Source of the DNA: an alpha proteobacterium BAL199
GTDB taxonomy: Bacteria; Pseudomonadota; Alphaproteobacteria; Thalassobaculales; Thalassobaculaceae
Reading direction: 5' to 3'
Length of the DNA stretch: 64,000 nucleotides
Assembly (NCBI GenBank): GCA_000171835.1
Contig: ABHC01000001.1
Coordinates: 372,001 to 436,000, forward strand
Shown here: positions 51,387 to 60,335 of the stretch, piece by piece
Numbering within the stretch: the first letter of the stretch is position 1
Layout of the letters: the number at the start of each line of letters is the position of its first letter
The notes under the pieces: model-generated
Seen by the model: the letters and a program-made list of their open reading frames with translations, nothing else
Databases searched by the model: none
Told to the model about the DNA's origin: nothing
Translations under genes and position numbers: made by a program

Positions 51387-51920
51387 ATGGAAATATTCGG
51401 TGAGTTTCTACTAGAACTGAACCCGTGGTGGTTCGCGGCGATTGGGTTATTGCTGATTGTTATTGATGGAACGATACTTTCATCAGGGGTGTTTCTGTTT
51501 CTTGGCATTTCTGTGTTTTTGCTATTGGCGCCTAGAATGTTAACTGAAAGTCCCTTTATAATGTCATGGTCTTTTCCAGCAGCACTATTTATAAGTTATG
51601 TTGGGCATAAAAAATTAATGAAAATTTTATTTAGAAACTCTGAGCAATTTAATCCCGGCGAAAAAATCATTGGAAGAGAGGGTAAAATCATAGAAGTTCA
51701 CAATTCAAATGCTTCCACCGAAAGTTTCTATGCATATAAAGCAAATATTCCACACGAAGTGACCGTCACGCAAAAATCTGACGTTACATTACGTGTAACT
51801 CTCGATGATGGAAAAATATTGCCAATTACAAATCCATCAGACTTAAAGGTTAATGAAGTGGTGCAAGTTGTCGATTTTGATGGGATCAACGCAACTGTAA
51901 GGAGAAAACAAAGTGTCTAA
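51387..51920 (+). CDS. NfeD-family membrane protein (177 aa)
   Basis: The ATG follows AAGAGCAG. Three membrane spans occupy residues 10-75 (WWFAAIGLLLIVIDGTIL, VFLFLGISVFLLLAP, WSFPAALFISYVG). The C-terminal part is an OB-fold-type domain (IIGREGKIIEV at the start, VNEVVQVVDFDGINATVRRK at the end). This is the short NfeD type, which works beside SPFH proteins in membrane microdomains. It overlaps the next gene by 8 bases. The AT-rich codons are unlike the host's. Confidence 0.85.
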   Translation: MEIFGEFLLELNPWWFAAIGLLLIVIDGTILSSGVFLFLGISVFLLLAPRMLTESPFIMSWSFPAALFISYVGHKKLMKILFRNSEQFNPGEKIIGREGKIIEVHNSNASTESFYAYKANIPHEVTVTQKSDVTLRVTLDDGKILPITNPSDLKVNEVVQVVDFDGINATVRRKQSV

Positions 51921-52992
51921 CCTGAGTTCAATCATCATCGACCCTCAACTGCTAACGGTTGCGTTAATATCTTTAATATTTCTGCTTATCCTGTTTTCGG
52001 GAATTCAGAAGGTTCCAGATGGAAATGCTAGAGTCGTGGAGCGTCTTGGAAAAAGACACAGAACGATTCGACCGGGGATTTCTTTTATAATACCATTTGT
52101 CGACTCGATCAAAAAGCGTGGCGTCGTTCTCGATACGTATCTGGAAAATGGCTCGTCGAAGCTAAGTTTAATAGACAGCAAGGGAAATATTTCAATTGCT
52201 GAGAACAGGATGGACCCAAAAGAGTTAAAGTTACTCGGAAAAGATAATAGCGAAATTTATGTTGATTCGGTCGCTTATTTTAAAATTTCTGATCCGATTA
52301 AAGCGGTCTACGATATCTCTTCCCTTTCAGATTCATTTTTGAGTCTAATTGAAACGACGTTAAGACAAGAGGTTGGAAAGCTGGATGGGGACACGGTCGT
52401 TACCTCGCGTGATATTCTTAGTGATCGACTACGTGAATCTTTGCAGGCGGCGGCGACGAATTGGGGAATCACGGTTTTTCGTGTCGAAATCGAGGACATA
52501 CGGTTCGACGATGAGGTTTCTAAAAGGCTATCAGACGCCAGAAAAGAGGAATTAGTTCGTAGAGCAGAGCTTGTATCTGCACAGGCAGTCGCAGACCAAA
52601 AAGTGATCGAAGCAGAAGCAGAGAAAAAAGCAAAAGTGCTCCAAGCAGAGGGTGAAAGGCAAGCAGAAATCACAAGGGCGGAAGGGGAAAAGCAGGCGCA
52701 GATTTTGAGAGCAGAAGGCTTGTTTGAAGAGCAGCGGTTGCAAGCCGAGGCGCATTTTTTGCTCCAGTCAAGAGAGCAAGAGGGTGTGGCTAAAGGCTAT
52801 TCAGCGATTGTTGAGGCGATATCTGCGAACTCAGATGCCGTGATCGCTCTCGAGCAAGTAAAGGCGCAGATCAAAGTAGCCGAGAGTTTAGGTAATTCAG
52901 GTAATGCACTGATTATACCTGCAGAGGCGGCAGGTTTGTTCGGTGCAGTATCTGCTGCAATAAAGAGCTTCGAGCAGATTACAAAAAAATGA
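51913..52992 (+). CDS. SPFH/Band-7 (stomatin/paraslipin-like) protein (359 aa)
   Basis: The start is GTG 51913 behind AAGGAG. One membrane span (LLTVALISLIFLLILFSG, about 13-30) leads to the PHB domain (VPDGNARVVERLGKRHRTIRPGISFIIPFVD; YVDSVAYFKISDPIKAVYDI; TLRQEVGKLDGDTV; LQAAATNWGITVFRVEIEDI). A long coiled coil with AEAEKKAKVLQAEGERQAE-type repeats follows (about 215-290). The C-terminal part is Ala/Gly-rich. The protein would form rings or scaffolds in the membrane together with NfeD. Its placement on an integrative island is unusual. Confidence 0.9.
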   Translation: MSNLSSIIIDPQLLTVALISLIFLLILFSGIQKVPDGNARVVERLGKRHRTIRPGISFIIPFVDSIKKRGVVLDTYLENGSSKLSLIDSKGNISIAENRMDPKELKLLGKDNSEIYVDSVAYFKISDPIKAVYDISSLSDSFLSLIETTLRQEVGKLDGDTVVTSRDILSDRLRESLQAAATNWGITVFRVEIEDIRFDDEVSKRLSDARKEELVRRAELVSAQAVADQKVIEAEAEKKAKVLQAEGERQAEITRAEGEKQAQILRAEGLFEEQRLQAEAHFLLQSREQEGVAKGYSAIVEAISANSDAVIALEQVKAQIKVAESLGNSGNALIIPAEAAGLFGAVSAAIKSFEQITKK

Positions 52993-53004
52993 ATACATGA
53001 TCGG

Positions 53005-54216
53005 TTACTTCTTGTGGGTCGCTATCTTCGTTATCTCTGACACATTCCGAGGATCGCTGGTTCGCTTCTTGCCGTAGTACATCTCGATCATATCGACCGA
53101 TGTGCCCATGTTGGAAGCGAGTTGGTAGACGTTGACGCCCTCGGCGATCCGCATGGTCGCGTAGGTGTGGCGGAGGGAGTACGGGACGCGCTTCTGCCCG
53201 TTGTCCTGGAACAGCAACCCGCACTCGCTCATCACCCGCTCGAACCCCTTCTTGAAGGAGTGGATGGGTTCTCCGTCGCGGTTGCAGAACACGACCTCGG
53301 ATGACGGAGGTTCGTGCCCGAGTTCGTCCGTTCGGAAGTCTCGCAACCGCTTGAGGTAGGTTTCGACGCCGGCGTTGGCGATCACCAGCCTCGGACCCGT
53401 CTTGCCCGACACGGAGATCGATACCCGCGCCTCGCCCTCGACCGTTCGAACTTCACCGATGTCGGACCAGCGAACATTCCTCATCTCACCGACGCGGATG
53501 CCAGTGTTGCCGAGAATGAGAATCCAGTGCTGGAGGTAGAACCTCTCCCGGTGTCGGCGCTTGTCCTGCGCCTGACCGACGTAGCGACGGAGATAGGTGT
53601 ACAGAGTTTGCCATTCCTCGCGGGTGATGTCCGGTCTCGGTGACACCTTCATCTTCGGTTGGGGAACGTCCGGGGCGTTGGCGATGTATCCCTTGCGCTT
53701 CGCGTAGGTGAGGATGTGCCGCAGCACGGTTCCCTCGTGGCGGAGGGTCACATTCGACGGGACCGGATCGGCACTCTGGCGACTGACGAAGTAGTCGACC
53801 ATCAGGTTCTCATCGACCCGTTCGACAGGCGTCTTGCCGAAGAACGGAACCAGATACAACTCGCCGCGCCGGATGTTGCCGGTGATGTACGAGTCCGATC
53901 GCCCGCGCATGGTCGCTGGATACTCCTTGCGCCACTCGTCGAAGACCTTCTGAAAGGGCTTCGCCCGGATGGTCTCGCCGCGCCGCGATCTGCCCTCCAG
54001 CTGGTAGTACAGATCCTCGCTGAAACGCCTCGCTTCGTAGAAGTCGGTGGTGCGGCAGGATTTGACGATGTACCCGGTACCACCTGGCACCTTGATCCGG
54101 ACGTTCCACCGCGGATTTCCGTGATCCTTGCGCTTGTAGAGCACGATCCGACCGTCACCCCGCAGATCGGTGTAGTCGGCGTAGGATTTGTGGTCGGCGT
54201 CAGCAGGCATGAGCAC
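53005..54216 (-). CDS. Tyrosine recombinase/integrase of the island (403 aa)
   Basis: The N-terminal arm and core-binding domains (to about residue 190) contain SDSYITGNIRRGELYLVPFFGK. The catalytic part has Arg241 (NTGIRVGEMRNVRW), Lys272 (VSGKTGPR), PYSLRHTYATMRI with Arg349 and His350 (the usual first His is Tyr346) and MIEMYYGKK with the nucleophile Tyr near 380. The GTS in place of GHS is common in one integrase branch. The start overlaps the truncated resolvase's end by 17 bases (ATG 54216 or 54210). It presumably catalysed entry into the tRNA-Arg. Confidence 0.93.
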   Translation of the reverse strand: MLMPADADHKSYADYTDLRGDGRIVLYKRKDHGNPRWNVRIKVPGGTGYIVKSCRTTDFYEARRFSEDLYYQLEGRSRRGETIRAKPFQKVFDEWRKEYPATMRGRSDSYITGNIRRGELYLVPFFGKTPVERVDENLMVDYFVSRQSADPVPSNVTLRHEGTVLRHILTYAKRKGYIANAPDVPQPKMKVSPRPDITREEWQTLYTYLRRYVGQAQDKRRHRERFYLQHWILILGNTGIRVGEMRNVRWSDIGEVRTVEGEARVSISVSGKTGPRLVIANAGVETYLKRLRDFRTDELGHEPPSSEVVFCNRDGEPIHSFKKGFERVMSECGLLFQDNGQKRVPYSLRHTYATMRIAEGVNVYQLASNMGTSVDMIEMYYGKKRTSDPRNVSEITKIATHKK

Positions 54217-54546
54217 GATCCATCGTCAGAACCTTGTACACGGTTGACCGCGATACCGGCACTCGAGCGGCAATCGCGGTCAGTCCGAGACCATCATCCT
54301 TCAGGCGCCAGATATCCCGGACCAGCGCATCGCTGATCTTGGTCGGTTGACCGAGTTTCTTGCCCTGGTCGCGGACGCGCTTCAGTCCGAGTTTCACCCG
54401 CTCCGAGATCATCGACCGTTCGAACTCGGCGAAAACCCCGACCATCTGGAACATCATCCGACCGGATGGTGTCGAGGTATCGAGTCCCTGCTGGTGAATG
54501 AACAGGTCGCATCCGACCGCCTGCACATCGTTCAGGAACTCGATCA
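54200..54546 (-). pseudogene. Serine recombinase/resolvase, N-terminus removed by the IS6 element
   Basis: The surviving frame holds the C-terminal half of a resolvase: LIEFLNDVQAVGCDLFIHQQGLDTSTPSG, MMFQMVGVFAEFERSMISERVKLGLKRVRDQGKK (split) and the Hin-like helix-turn-helix (ALVRDIWRLKDDGLGLTAIA, VSRSTVYKVL). The catalytic N-terminal Ser region is absent, because at 54547 the frame enters the IS inverted repeat. The frame only appears to continue through IS sequence. It therefore cannot be a functional recombinase. Confidence 0.85.
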
Positions 54547-55366
54547 GGGGTGTTGTCACGTTAACTCGTCGAGTTAGCAAGTTGGCATGCCGGTCGTTGA
54601 TCAAGCGGCATGTGCCGCGGATTTCCAAGCTTCGAACGCTTCGAGCCGATGGTAGCGAATGGTGAGGGCGGAACGACGGCGGGCTGGGACAGAGTAACGA
54701 TTGCGGGTTGCGGATTGCATAGACACGAAGCGTTGTAATCCACCCGGTGATCGGAAGCCTTGCATCACCCGCTCTCGTTTTCGGAAGGGCAAGTGGCTGT
54801 TCTCGGCGCGGTTATTGAGCCCCTTGTGTGACCAATGATCAAGGCCAGGCGCGACCTCGCGCTTGGCGGCCCCATATGAGCGCAGTTTGTCCGTAATGAT
54901 CCTTTTGGGCACGAAGCCCCAACGTTTCATCAGCTTGATCAAAAGCCGCTTTGCAGCGCGCTTGTCTCGCTTCGATTGTAAGATTTCCTCAAGAACGACA
55001 CCGTGTTGGTCGACGGCGCGCCACAGCCAGTATGACCGGCCCGCGATCTTCACGACGACTTCGTCCAGATGCCAAACATCACCAGGGCGAGGCTGCCGTC
55101 GCCGCAGAACGTGGGCGATCCGGGGACCGAACTTGACGGTCCAGCGCCGGATCGTCTCATACGAAACGTCCACACCACGTTCCAGCATAAGCTCCTCGAC
55201 CTCGCGCAGGCTCAAGTTGAACCGGGCGTAGAGCCAGACAACATGAGAAATGATCTGAGGCGGAAAGCGGTGGCGCTTGTAGCTGATTTTCTCTGTTTGC
55301 ATCGACACCGCCTACGCCCGGATCATTGAACCCGCAACCTCAGGCACGTTAACGTGACAACACCCC
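54547..55366 (-). mobile_element. IS6-family element, no target duplication
   Basis: The element is 820 bp with perfect 19-bp inverted ends, GGGGTGTTGTCACGTTAAC (54547-54565) and its complement at 55348-55366. The match even extends three bases outward. The 8 bases on each side, CTCGATCA and TGAAAGGC, do not match, so no target duplication is seen, which fits an IS6-type adjacent deletion or recombination. It sits at the join between the truncated resolvase and host DNA. Confidence 0.88.
54601..55308 (-). CDS. IS6-family transposase (235 aa)
   Basis: The protein opens with the IS6 start (HRFPPQIISHVVWLYARF) and an HTH-like SLREVEELMLERGVDVSYETIRRW. The DDE residues appear in DVWHLDEVVVKIAG (first Asp, about 80), IITDKLRSYGAAKRE (second Asp, about 140) and NNRAENSHLPFRKRERVMQGF with the Glu (about 174). 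The frame is complete, so the element could still be active. Confidence 0.94.
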   Translation of the reverse strand: MSMQTEKISYKRHRFPPQIISHVVWLYARFNLSLREVEELMLERGVDVSYETIRRWTVKFGPRIAHVLRRRQPRPGDVWHLDEVVVKIAGRSYWLWRAVDQHGVVLEEILQSKRDKRAAKRLLIKLMKRWGFVPKRIITDKLRSYGAAKREVAPGLDHWSHKGLNNRAENSHLPFRKRERVMQGFRSPGGLQRFVSMQSATRNRYSVPARRRSALTIRYHRLEAFEAWKSAAHAA

Positions 55367-55639
55367 TGAAAGGCCTGCGTCGGTTCGGCCGCGCCTGGAC
55401 GGGAGTTCCTTGACATCGCGCCGGAAGCTGGGGTTCAAGCGCTCGCACAGCCAGACGGCAGGTTGGACAACCGACGGCTCGTTGTGGACACCCGCGCGAG
55501 GCCGGCTTCGTGGTTCAACGGCTCAGGCGGATGCCGCATGCTGCAAGACGTTCGCATACCAATGCCTTGTGATAATCTCCGGCGACGGTGGCCAGCGCCA
55601 CCAAACGCGTAACATTCTCCAGCCGAAGGAGGCCGCCTG
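55367..55639. other. Host DNA beyond the IS6 edge, with a truncated gene end
   Basis: Directly after the IS a plus-strand frame reads LKGLRRFGRAWTGVP then TGA at 55411-55413. This looks like the last codons of a host gene whose front was lost. The rest, about 225 bases, holds the promoter of the CoA-transferase genes: TGTGATAAT at 55568-55576 is a good extended -10, followed by GGAGG. No tRNA 3' half is seen here. Confidence 0.45.
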
Positions 55640-56338
55640 ATGGCCCAGAAAATCTACCCCGATGCGCGATCCGCGCTTGATGGGGTGCTGTTTGACGGCA
55701 TGTTGATCGCCGCCGGGGGGTTCGGCCTGTGCGGCATTCCGGAACTGCTGCTGCAAGGCATCAAGGAGGCCGGCACCAAGAACCTCACCTTTGCTTCGAA
55801 CAACGCCGGTGTGGACGATTTCGGCATCGGCATCCTGCTGCAGACCCGGCAGGTGAAGAAGATGATCAGTTCCTATGTCGGTGAGAACGCCGAGTTCATG
55901 CGGCAGTATCTCGATGGAGAACTGGAGGTTGAGTTCAACCCGCAGGGCACGCTGGCCGAACGGATGCGGGCCGGTGGCGCCGGCATTCCCGGCTTCTACA
56001 CCAAGACCGGCGTCGGTACCGACATCGCCAAGGGCAAGGAGCACAAGGACTTCGACGGGACCACGTACATCCTGGAGCGTGGGCTGGTCGCCGATCTGTC
56101 GATCGTCAAGGCCTGGAAGGCCGATGACACCGGCAATCTGGTGTTCCGCAAGACGGCGCGCAACTTCAACCCGCCGGCCGCCAGTTGCGGCAAGATCTGC
56201 ATCGCCGAGGTGGAGGAGATCGTGCCGCGCGGCTCGCTCGACCCGGACATGATCCATCTTCCGGGCATCTACGTGCATCGCCTGATCCAGGGCGAGCATG
56301 AGAAGCGCATCGAGCAACGCACCGTGAGGGAGGCCTGA
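55640..56338 (+). CDS. scoA: 3-oxoacid CoA-transferase subunit A
   Basis: GGAGG precedes the ATG. The 232-aa protein matches the A subunit of bacterial succinyl-CoA:3-ketoacid CoA-transferase: [19 protein letters not shown] (about 19-37), [51 protein letters not shown] (about 112-130) and [25 protein letters not shown] at the end. It moves CoA from succinyl-CoA to acetoacetate or a similar acid with the B subunit, whose gene begins two bases after its stop. Confidence 0.95.
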   Translation: MAQKIYPDARSALDGVLFDGMLIAAGGFGLCGIPELLLQGIKEAGTKNLTFASNNAGVDDFGIGILLQTRQVKKMISSYVGENAEFMRQYLDGELEVEFNPQGTLAERMRAGGAGIPGFYTKTGVGTDIAKGKEHKDFDGTTYILERGLVADLSIVKAWKADDTGNLVFRKTARNFNPPAASCGKICIAEVEEIVPRGSLDPDMIHLPGIYVHRLIQGEHEKRIEQRTVREA

Positions 56339-56340
56339 TC

Positions 56341-56967
56341 ATGGCTTGGGATCGCAATCAAATGGCGGCCCGCGCCGCTCAGGAACTGGCCGACGGGATG
56401 TATGTCAACCTCGGCATCGGCATCCCGACCCTGGTCTCCAACTACATTCCGGAAGGTGTCGACGTGACCTTGCAGTCCGAGAACGGAATGCTCGGCATGG
56501 GGCCCTTCCCGTTGGACAGCGAGGTTGACGCCGACCTGATCAATGCCGGCAAGCAGACCATCACGGCACTGGCCCGAACCGCCTATTTCGACAGCGCGAC
56601 CTCCTTCGGGATGATCCGGGGCGGCAAGATCGCGATGGCGATCCTCGGCGCCATGGAAGTGGCGGAGAACGGCGATCTCGCCAACTGGATGATCCCCGGC
56701 AAGTTGATCAAGGGCATGGGCGGGGCGATGGATCTGGTGGCCGGTGTCGGTCGGGTCGTCGTGGTAATGGACCACACCAACAAGAAGGGCGAGTCGAAGG
56801 TCCTGAAGTCCTGCACCCTGCCGTTGACAGGGGCCGGCGTCGTCGACCGGATCATCACCAATCTCGGTGTGCTGGATGTCGTCGAAGGTGGACTGAAACT
56901 GATCGAGACCGCCCCCGGCGTCTCGACCGAGGAACTCGTCAACGCGACCGAGGCAACCCTCGTCTGA
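56341..56967 (+). CDS. scoB: 3-oxoacid CoA-transferase subunit B
   Basis: The 208-aa protein has the catalytic [12 protein letters not shown] (Glu near residue 47), which forms the CoA thioester. [15 protein letters not shown] precedes it. [37 protein letters not shown] is read in the second half, with the B-subunit signature. Together with scoA it forms the alpha/beta enzyme that activates ketone bodies. A convergent hairpin follows after the stop. Confidence 0.95.
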   Translation: MAWDRNQMAARAAQELADGMYVNLGIGIPTLVSNYIPEGVDVTLQSENGMLGMGPFPLDSEVDADLINAGKQTITALARTAYFDSATSFGMIRGGKIAMAILGAMEVAENGDLANWMIPGKLIKGMGGAMDLVAGVGRVVVVMDHTNKKGESKVLKSCTLPLTGAGVVDRIITNLGVLDVVEGGLKLIETAPGVSTEELVNATEATLV

Positions 56968-56992
56968 CGCCACGATCGGGACGAGCGATTCC

Positions 56993-57031
56993 GGAGACCG
57001 CCGCGCCAACTTCTCTTGAGCGGCGGTCTCC
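56993..57031. terminator. Bidirectional hairpin between scoB and the SDR gene
   Basis: A perfect 12-bp stem, GGAGACCGCCGC (56993-57004) and GCGGCGGTCTCC (57020-57031), encloses a 15-nt loop. It lies between two convergent genes and would serve both. There is no T tract on the plus side. Confidence 0.68.
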
Positions 57032-57076
57032 GTAGGTCTTCCGGCGGTGCTGCGTCGCTCCCGGCCCGGATTCGCG

Positions 57077-57847
57077 TCAGGTCTTGTTGATCGACACCCC
57101 GCCATCGACCAGCAGAGCCGTGCCGGTGGTGAAGCCTGATGCGCTGGAGGCGAGGTACAGCACCGACGGCGCGATCTCTTGCGGCGTCGACGTGCGCTTG
57201 AGCGCGTGCATGCCGCGCACGAACGTCCAGGCTTCCTCGCTGTCCAGCATCTGGTGGGCCATCGGCGTGTCGGTGCCGCCGGGCAGGATCGCGTTGACCC
57301 GGATGCCCTGGGGTCCGTACTCGACGGCCAGCGTCTTAATCAGCCCGATCATCCCGGCTTTGCCCGCCGCATAGGCTGCCGTGCCCGGCATCCCGGCGGT
57401 GTGGCCGACGAACGACGAGGTGAAGATCACCGACCCGCCGCCGCGCTTCAGCATGGCGGGGATCTGGTGCTTGGCTCCCAGGAAGGCGCCGGTCAGGTTG
57501 ACGTCCAAGGCCTCGGCCCAATCGGCCAGCGCGACCTCCTGGCTCGGCCCCATCGGGCCGAGGGTTCCGGCGTTGTTGAACGAAACGTCCAGGCCGCCGA
57601 ACCGATCGGTGGCGATCTCGACCAGGGCCACGGCGAACGCCTCGTCGCGGATGTTTCCGGCCAATGCGACCGCCTCTCCACCGGCGGTCTCGATCTCGAT
57701 CACCAGGGTGTCGAGCTCGGCGTTGCGACGCGCGGCCACCACCACCTTGGCGCCTTCCTGCGCGAACAGCAGCGCCGTGGCGCGGCCGATCCCGGAACTG
57801 GCCCCGGTGACAATGGCGACCTTGTCGGCGAGGGCTTTCGTGGTCAT
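57077..57847 (-). CDS. Short-chain dehydrogenase/reductase (256 aa)
   Basis: The start is ATG 57847 behind AGGAGA; 43 more codons open upstream are a shadow. TGASSGIG (14-21) is the cofactor motif, NNAG lies at 91-94, and the catalytic set is Ser144/145, Tyr159 and Lys163 (TSSF ... YAAGK). AARRN after the second strand suggests an NADP or NAD preference that cannot be settled. The C-terminus (FTTGTALLVDGGVSINK) is typical of classical SDRs. The substrate is unknown; it lies beside CoA-transferase and uptake genes. Confidence 0.9.
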   Translation of the reverse strand: MTTKALADKVAIVTGASSGIGRATALLFAQEGAKVVVAARRNAELDTLVIEIETAGGEAVALAGNIRDEAFAVALVEIATDRFGGLDVSFNNAGTLGPMGPSQEVALADWAEALDVNLTGAFLGAKHQIPAMLKRGGGSVIFTSSFVGHTAGMPGTAAYAAGKAGMIGLIKTLAVEYGPQGIRVNAILPGGTDTPMAHQMLDSEEAWTFVRGMHALKRTSTPQEIAPSVLYLASSASGFTTGTALLVDGGVSINKT

Positions 57848-57979
57848 CGGCTTCTCCTGTGCTGGTGCGGACGCCCATGCGCCCGCCAGCGCAAACTGCC
57901 GATCCGAAACCGACGGTTCACCCCGCGGCTTGCCGTCCAATTCGGTTTCCGCGTCGGGATGGAAGCGGAGACACAAAGA

Positions 57980-58005
57980 GGGCCGCCGGAGTGACCCGGC
58001 GGCCC
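57980..58005 (-). terminator. Terminator of the liv uptake operon
   Basis: A perfect 10-bp stem GGGCCGCCGG (57980-57989) / CCGGCGGCCC (57996-58005) with a 6-base loop follows about 37 bases after the binding-protein stop on the minus strand. It is followed by TCTTTGTGTC, a partial T tract. Confidence 0.82.
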
Positions 58006-58042
58006 GAGAAGGTACAGGAGTGAGTCTTTCGAAGAAGTCAGG

Positions 58043-59257
58043 TCAGCTGCCGACCTCGCCGTTGATCACCGGACCGAACAGTTCCCAGCTCGTCCCGTTG
58101 AACTTGCCGAGCTGCATCTGCTCGATCGGGTAGAAGTCCTTCGGCCCGGTGTTGATCTTGATCCCGGGCAGCAGCATGTCGAGTTCGACGTTCTTCAGGC
58201 TGGCGGCCTGCTTCATGACGTTTGCGCGGGTCAACTCGTCGCCGCACTGCTTGAGGGCCTGAACCAGGGTCTGCGCGACCGTGTAGCCATAGACCGTGAA
58301 CGACGACTTCTTGTCGCCATCGGGATGGTGCTTGTCCATCCAGTCGCTCCAGGTCTTGTAACCGGCATCGCTCTGCCACTGCGGATCGGTCGGATCCTTG
58401 GTGTAGAACGACGAGATGATGCCGATGCCGTTCTCGGCGCCGGCCGGGTTCATCACCGAGCCGACCGAGTTGGAGACGTTGTTCAGGAAGTGGGTGGGCT
58501 TCCACTCCAGCTCGGCGACCTTGCGGATCGCCTGGGCGGCGAATTTCGGGGTCGTCACGTTGAACAGCACGTCGGCACCGCTCGCCTTCAGCTTGATGAT
58601 CTGCGAGGCGATCGTTGGCTCGGTGGTCTCGTAGCTCTCCTCGGCGACAATCATCTTGCCGGCCAGCGAACCGAGACCGTCCTTCATGCCCTGGACGTAA
58701 TCCTTACCGTAGTCGTCGTTCTGGTAGAGGATCGCGATCTTGGCGTTCGGCAGGTTCTGCTTGATGTAGTTCGCGTAGATCCGGCCTTCGGTCTGGTAGT
58801 TCGGCTGCCAGCCCATGGTCCACGGGAAGTTGTCCGGGTCGCCCCACTTGGTGGCGCCGGTCGCCACGAACAGCTGGGGCACCTTCTCGCGGTTCATGTA
58901 GGCGTGCACGGCCGAATTGGTCGGCGTGCCGAGCGACTGAAAGACGAACAGCACCTTGTCGCTTTCGACCAGCTTGCGGAATTGCTCCTTGGTCTTCGGC
59001 GGGCTGTAGCCGTCGTCCAGCGAAACGAAGTCGATCTTGCGGCCGTTGATCCCGCCGGCGGCGTTCACCGTGTTGAAGTAGGCGGCGATCGTCTTGCCGA
59101 TCTGGCCGTAGGCCGATGCCGGGCCGCTGTACGGGTTGGTGTTACCGATCTTGATCTCGGTGTCGGTGGCGCCGGTATCGTAGGTTCCGGCCATGGCCGC
59201 TGCGGGCAGCGACAGGCCGGCGATCGTAAGCACGGCGAGGGCTAGTCTTCTGTTCAT
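58043..59257 (-). CDS. Branched-chain amino-acid-type ABC transporter substrate-binding protein (404 aa)
   Basis: The start is ATG 59257 behind GGGAGAGAA. A signal peptide (LALAVLTIAGLSLPAAAMA) leads into a type I periplasmic binding fold: TEIKIGNTNPYSGPASAYG, GGINGRKIDFVSLDDGYSPP, IAILYQNDDYGKDYVQGMKDGL and QIIKLKASGADVLFNVTT. It binds a small amino or organic acid outside the membrane and delivers it to the LivHM-type permease encoded upstream. It is the last gene of the operon. Confidence 0.93.
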   Translation of the reverse strand: MNRRLALAVLTIAGLSLPAAAMAGTYDTGATDTEIKIGNTNPYSGPASAYGQIGKTIAAYFNTVNAAGGINGRKIDFVSLDDGYSPPKTKEQFRKLVESDKVLFVFQSLGTPTNSAVHAYMNREKVPQLFVATGATKWGDPDNFPWTMGWQPNYQTEGRIYANYIKQNLPNAKIAILYQNDDYGKDYVQGMKDGLGSLAGKMIVAEESYETTEPTIASQIIKLKASGADVLFNVTTPKFAAQAIRKVAELEWKPTHFLNNVSNSVGSVMNPAGAENGIGIISSFYTKDPTDPQWQSDAGYKTWSDWMDKHHPDGDKKSSFTVYGYTVAQTLVQALKQCGDELTRANVMKQAASLKNVELDMLLPGIKINTGPKDFYPIEQMQLGKFNGTSWELFGPVINGEVGS

Positions 59258-59294
59258 GAGTTCTCTCCCTTCGAGACGTGTTGTCGGCGGTTCC

Positions 59295-60332
59295 TCACGC
59301 CTTGTTGTTGTCGCGGTCGAGCCGGCGGCGCAGGTGGGTGATGCCAAGACGCACCAACCCCGCCGCACCCGACGGCATCAGGTAGATGACGAGCAGGATG
59401 ATCACGCCGAACAGCACCCCGGCGAGGCCAGTGGAGATGCCTTCGGCAAGATTGGGCACGTACAGAACGAAGGCCCCGCCGATCACGGCGCCGGGTATCC
59501 AGCCGACGCCGCCGATCACCAGTCCGATCAGGAAATAGACCGACAGCACGAAGGTAAAACTGTCGGGCGCGACGTACTCGACGACGATGGCGCTGAGCGC
59601 GCCAGCGACAGCCGTCAGCAGCGCACTCACCCCGAAGGTCAGGGTTTTGTACAGCGCAGTGTTCACCCCCATGGTCGCTGCCGCGATGGGATTGTCGCGG
59701 ATCGCCATGATTGCCCGGCCGGTCCGGCTGTTGATCAAGTTCCGGGCCATCCAGAAGGCAAACAGCGTGATCGCCAGAGTGACGTAGTACCACCATTGAT
59801 CGACGCTGAACGGCAGGTCGAACGGTGCGGAGTCCTTCAGCAGGTTGATCCCCTGCACCCCGCCGGTGAAGTCCTCGAAGTGATTGTATTTGAGCAGTTG
59901 CGGTGTCGCGACCGACAGCGCGAAGGTGGCAAGCGCCAGGTACAATCCGCTCAACCGCAGGGCGGGGAAGCCGAACAGGAACCCGGCGGCGAAGCCAAGA
60001 CCGCCGGCGACCGGGATGGTCAGGTAGGTCGATACCCCGTAGCGCTCGACCAGGATCGCCGTGGTGTAGGCGCCGATCGCGAAGAACGCGCTGTGACCCA
60101 GCGAGAACTGCCCGTTGAAGCCGGTCAGGATGTTCAGCCCGAGGATCGCGATCGCATAGAACAGCACCAGGGTGATCTGGAAGGTCTGGAAGCTGCCGAG
60201 CGTCCAGGGCAGGACCACGGCTACCAGGATCGCGATCGCGGTGGCTGCGCACCGCCAACCGCCCGAGGTCAGGCCGGCGATCCGGCGCTCCGGGTCGACG
60301 CTCTGCGCCGTGACTTGGGTTTCCGCCGTCAT
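59295..60332 (-). CDS. livM: Branched-chain amino-acid ABC permease LivM
   Basis: The 345-aa protein has about eight to ten membrane spans. ILGLNILTGFNGQFSLGHSAFFAIGAYTTAIL (two pieces, residues 42-73) is the LivM repeat region, with its Gly-Gln-x-S-x-G-H signature. The cytoplasmic loop GRAIMAIRDNPIAAATMGVNTALYKTLTF holds the EAA-like coupling helix. It starts three bases after the livH stop. It forms the channel with LivH. Confidence 0.95.
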   Translation of the reverse strand: MTAETQVTAQSVDPERRIAGLTSGGWRCAATAIAILVAVVLPWTLGSFQTFQITLVLFYAIAILGLNILTGFNGQFSLGHSAFFAIGAYTTAILVERYGVSTYLTIPVAGGLGFAAGFLFGFPALRLSGLYLALATFALSVATPQLLKYNHFEDFTGGVQGINLLKDSAPFDLPFSVDQWWYYVTLAITLFAFWMARNLINSRTGRAIMAIRDNPIAAATMGVNTALYKTLTFGVSALLTAVAGALSAIVVEYVAPDSFTFVLSVYFLIGLVIGGVGWIPGAVIGGAFVLYVPNLAEGISTGLAGVLFGVIILLVIYLMPSGAAGLVRLGITHLRRRLDRDNNKA

Positions 60333-60335
60333 CGC

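Larger units (their letters stand above)
46010..55366. mobile_element. Integrated genomic island in tRNA-Arg(CCT), right end lost at an IS6 copy
   Basis: The left edge is the broken tRNA-Arg. Within are a full replacement tRNA-Arg(CCT), regulators, nucleases, an NfeD/SPFH pair, a tyrosine integrase and a truncated serine recombinase. The GC level and codon use differ from the flanks, with AT-rich stretches at 46.0-47.4, 48.5-50.1, 50.4-50.6 and 51.3-53.0 kb. The right edge coincides with an IS6-family element without target duplication, and I find no matching 3' tRNA half between 52.9 and 55.7 kb. The boundary at 55366 is thus the IS edge, not a proven att site. Confidence 0.8.

Noticed and set aside
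55410-55640. 76-aa ORF before scoA
   Set aside because: The TTG start has no ribosome-binding site and the frame runs through the promoter and ribosome-binding site of scoA.
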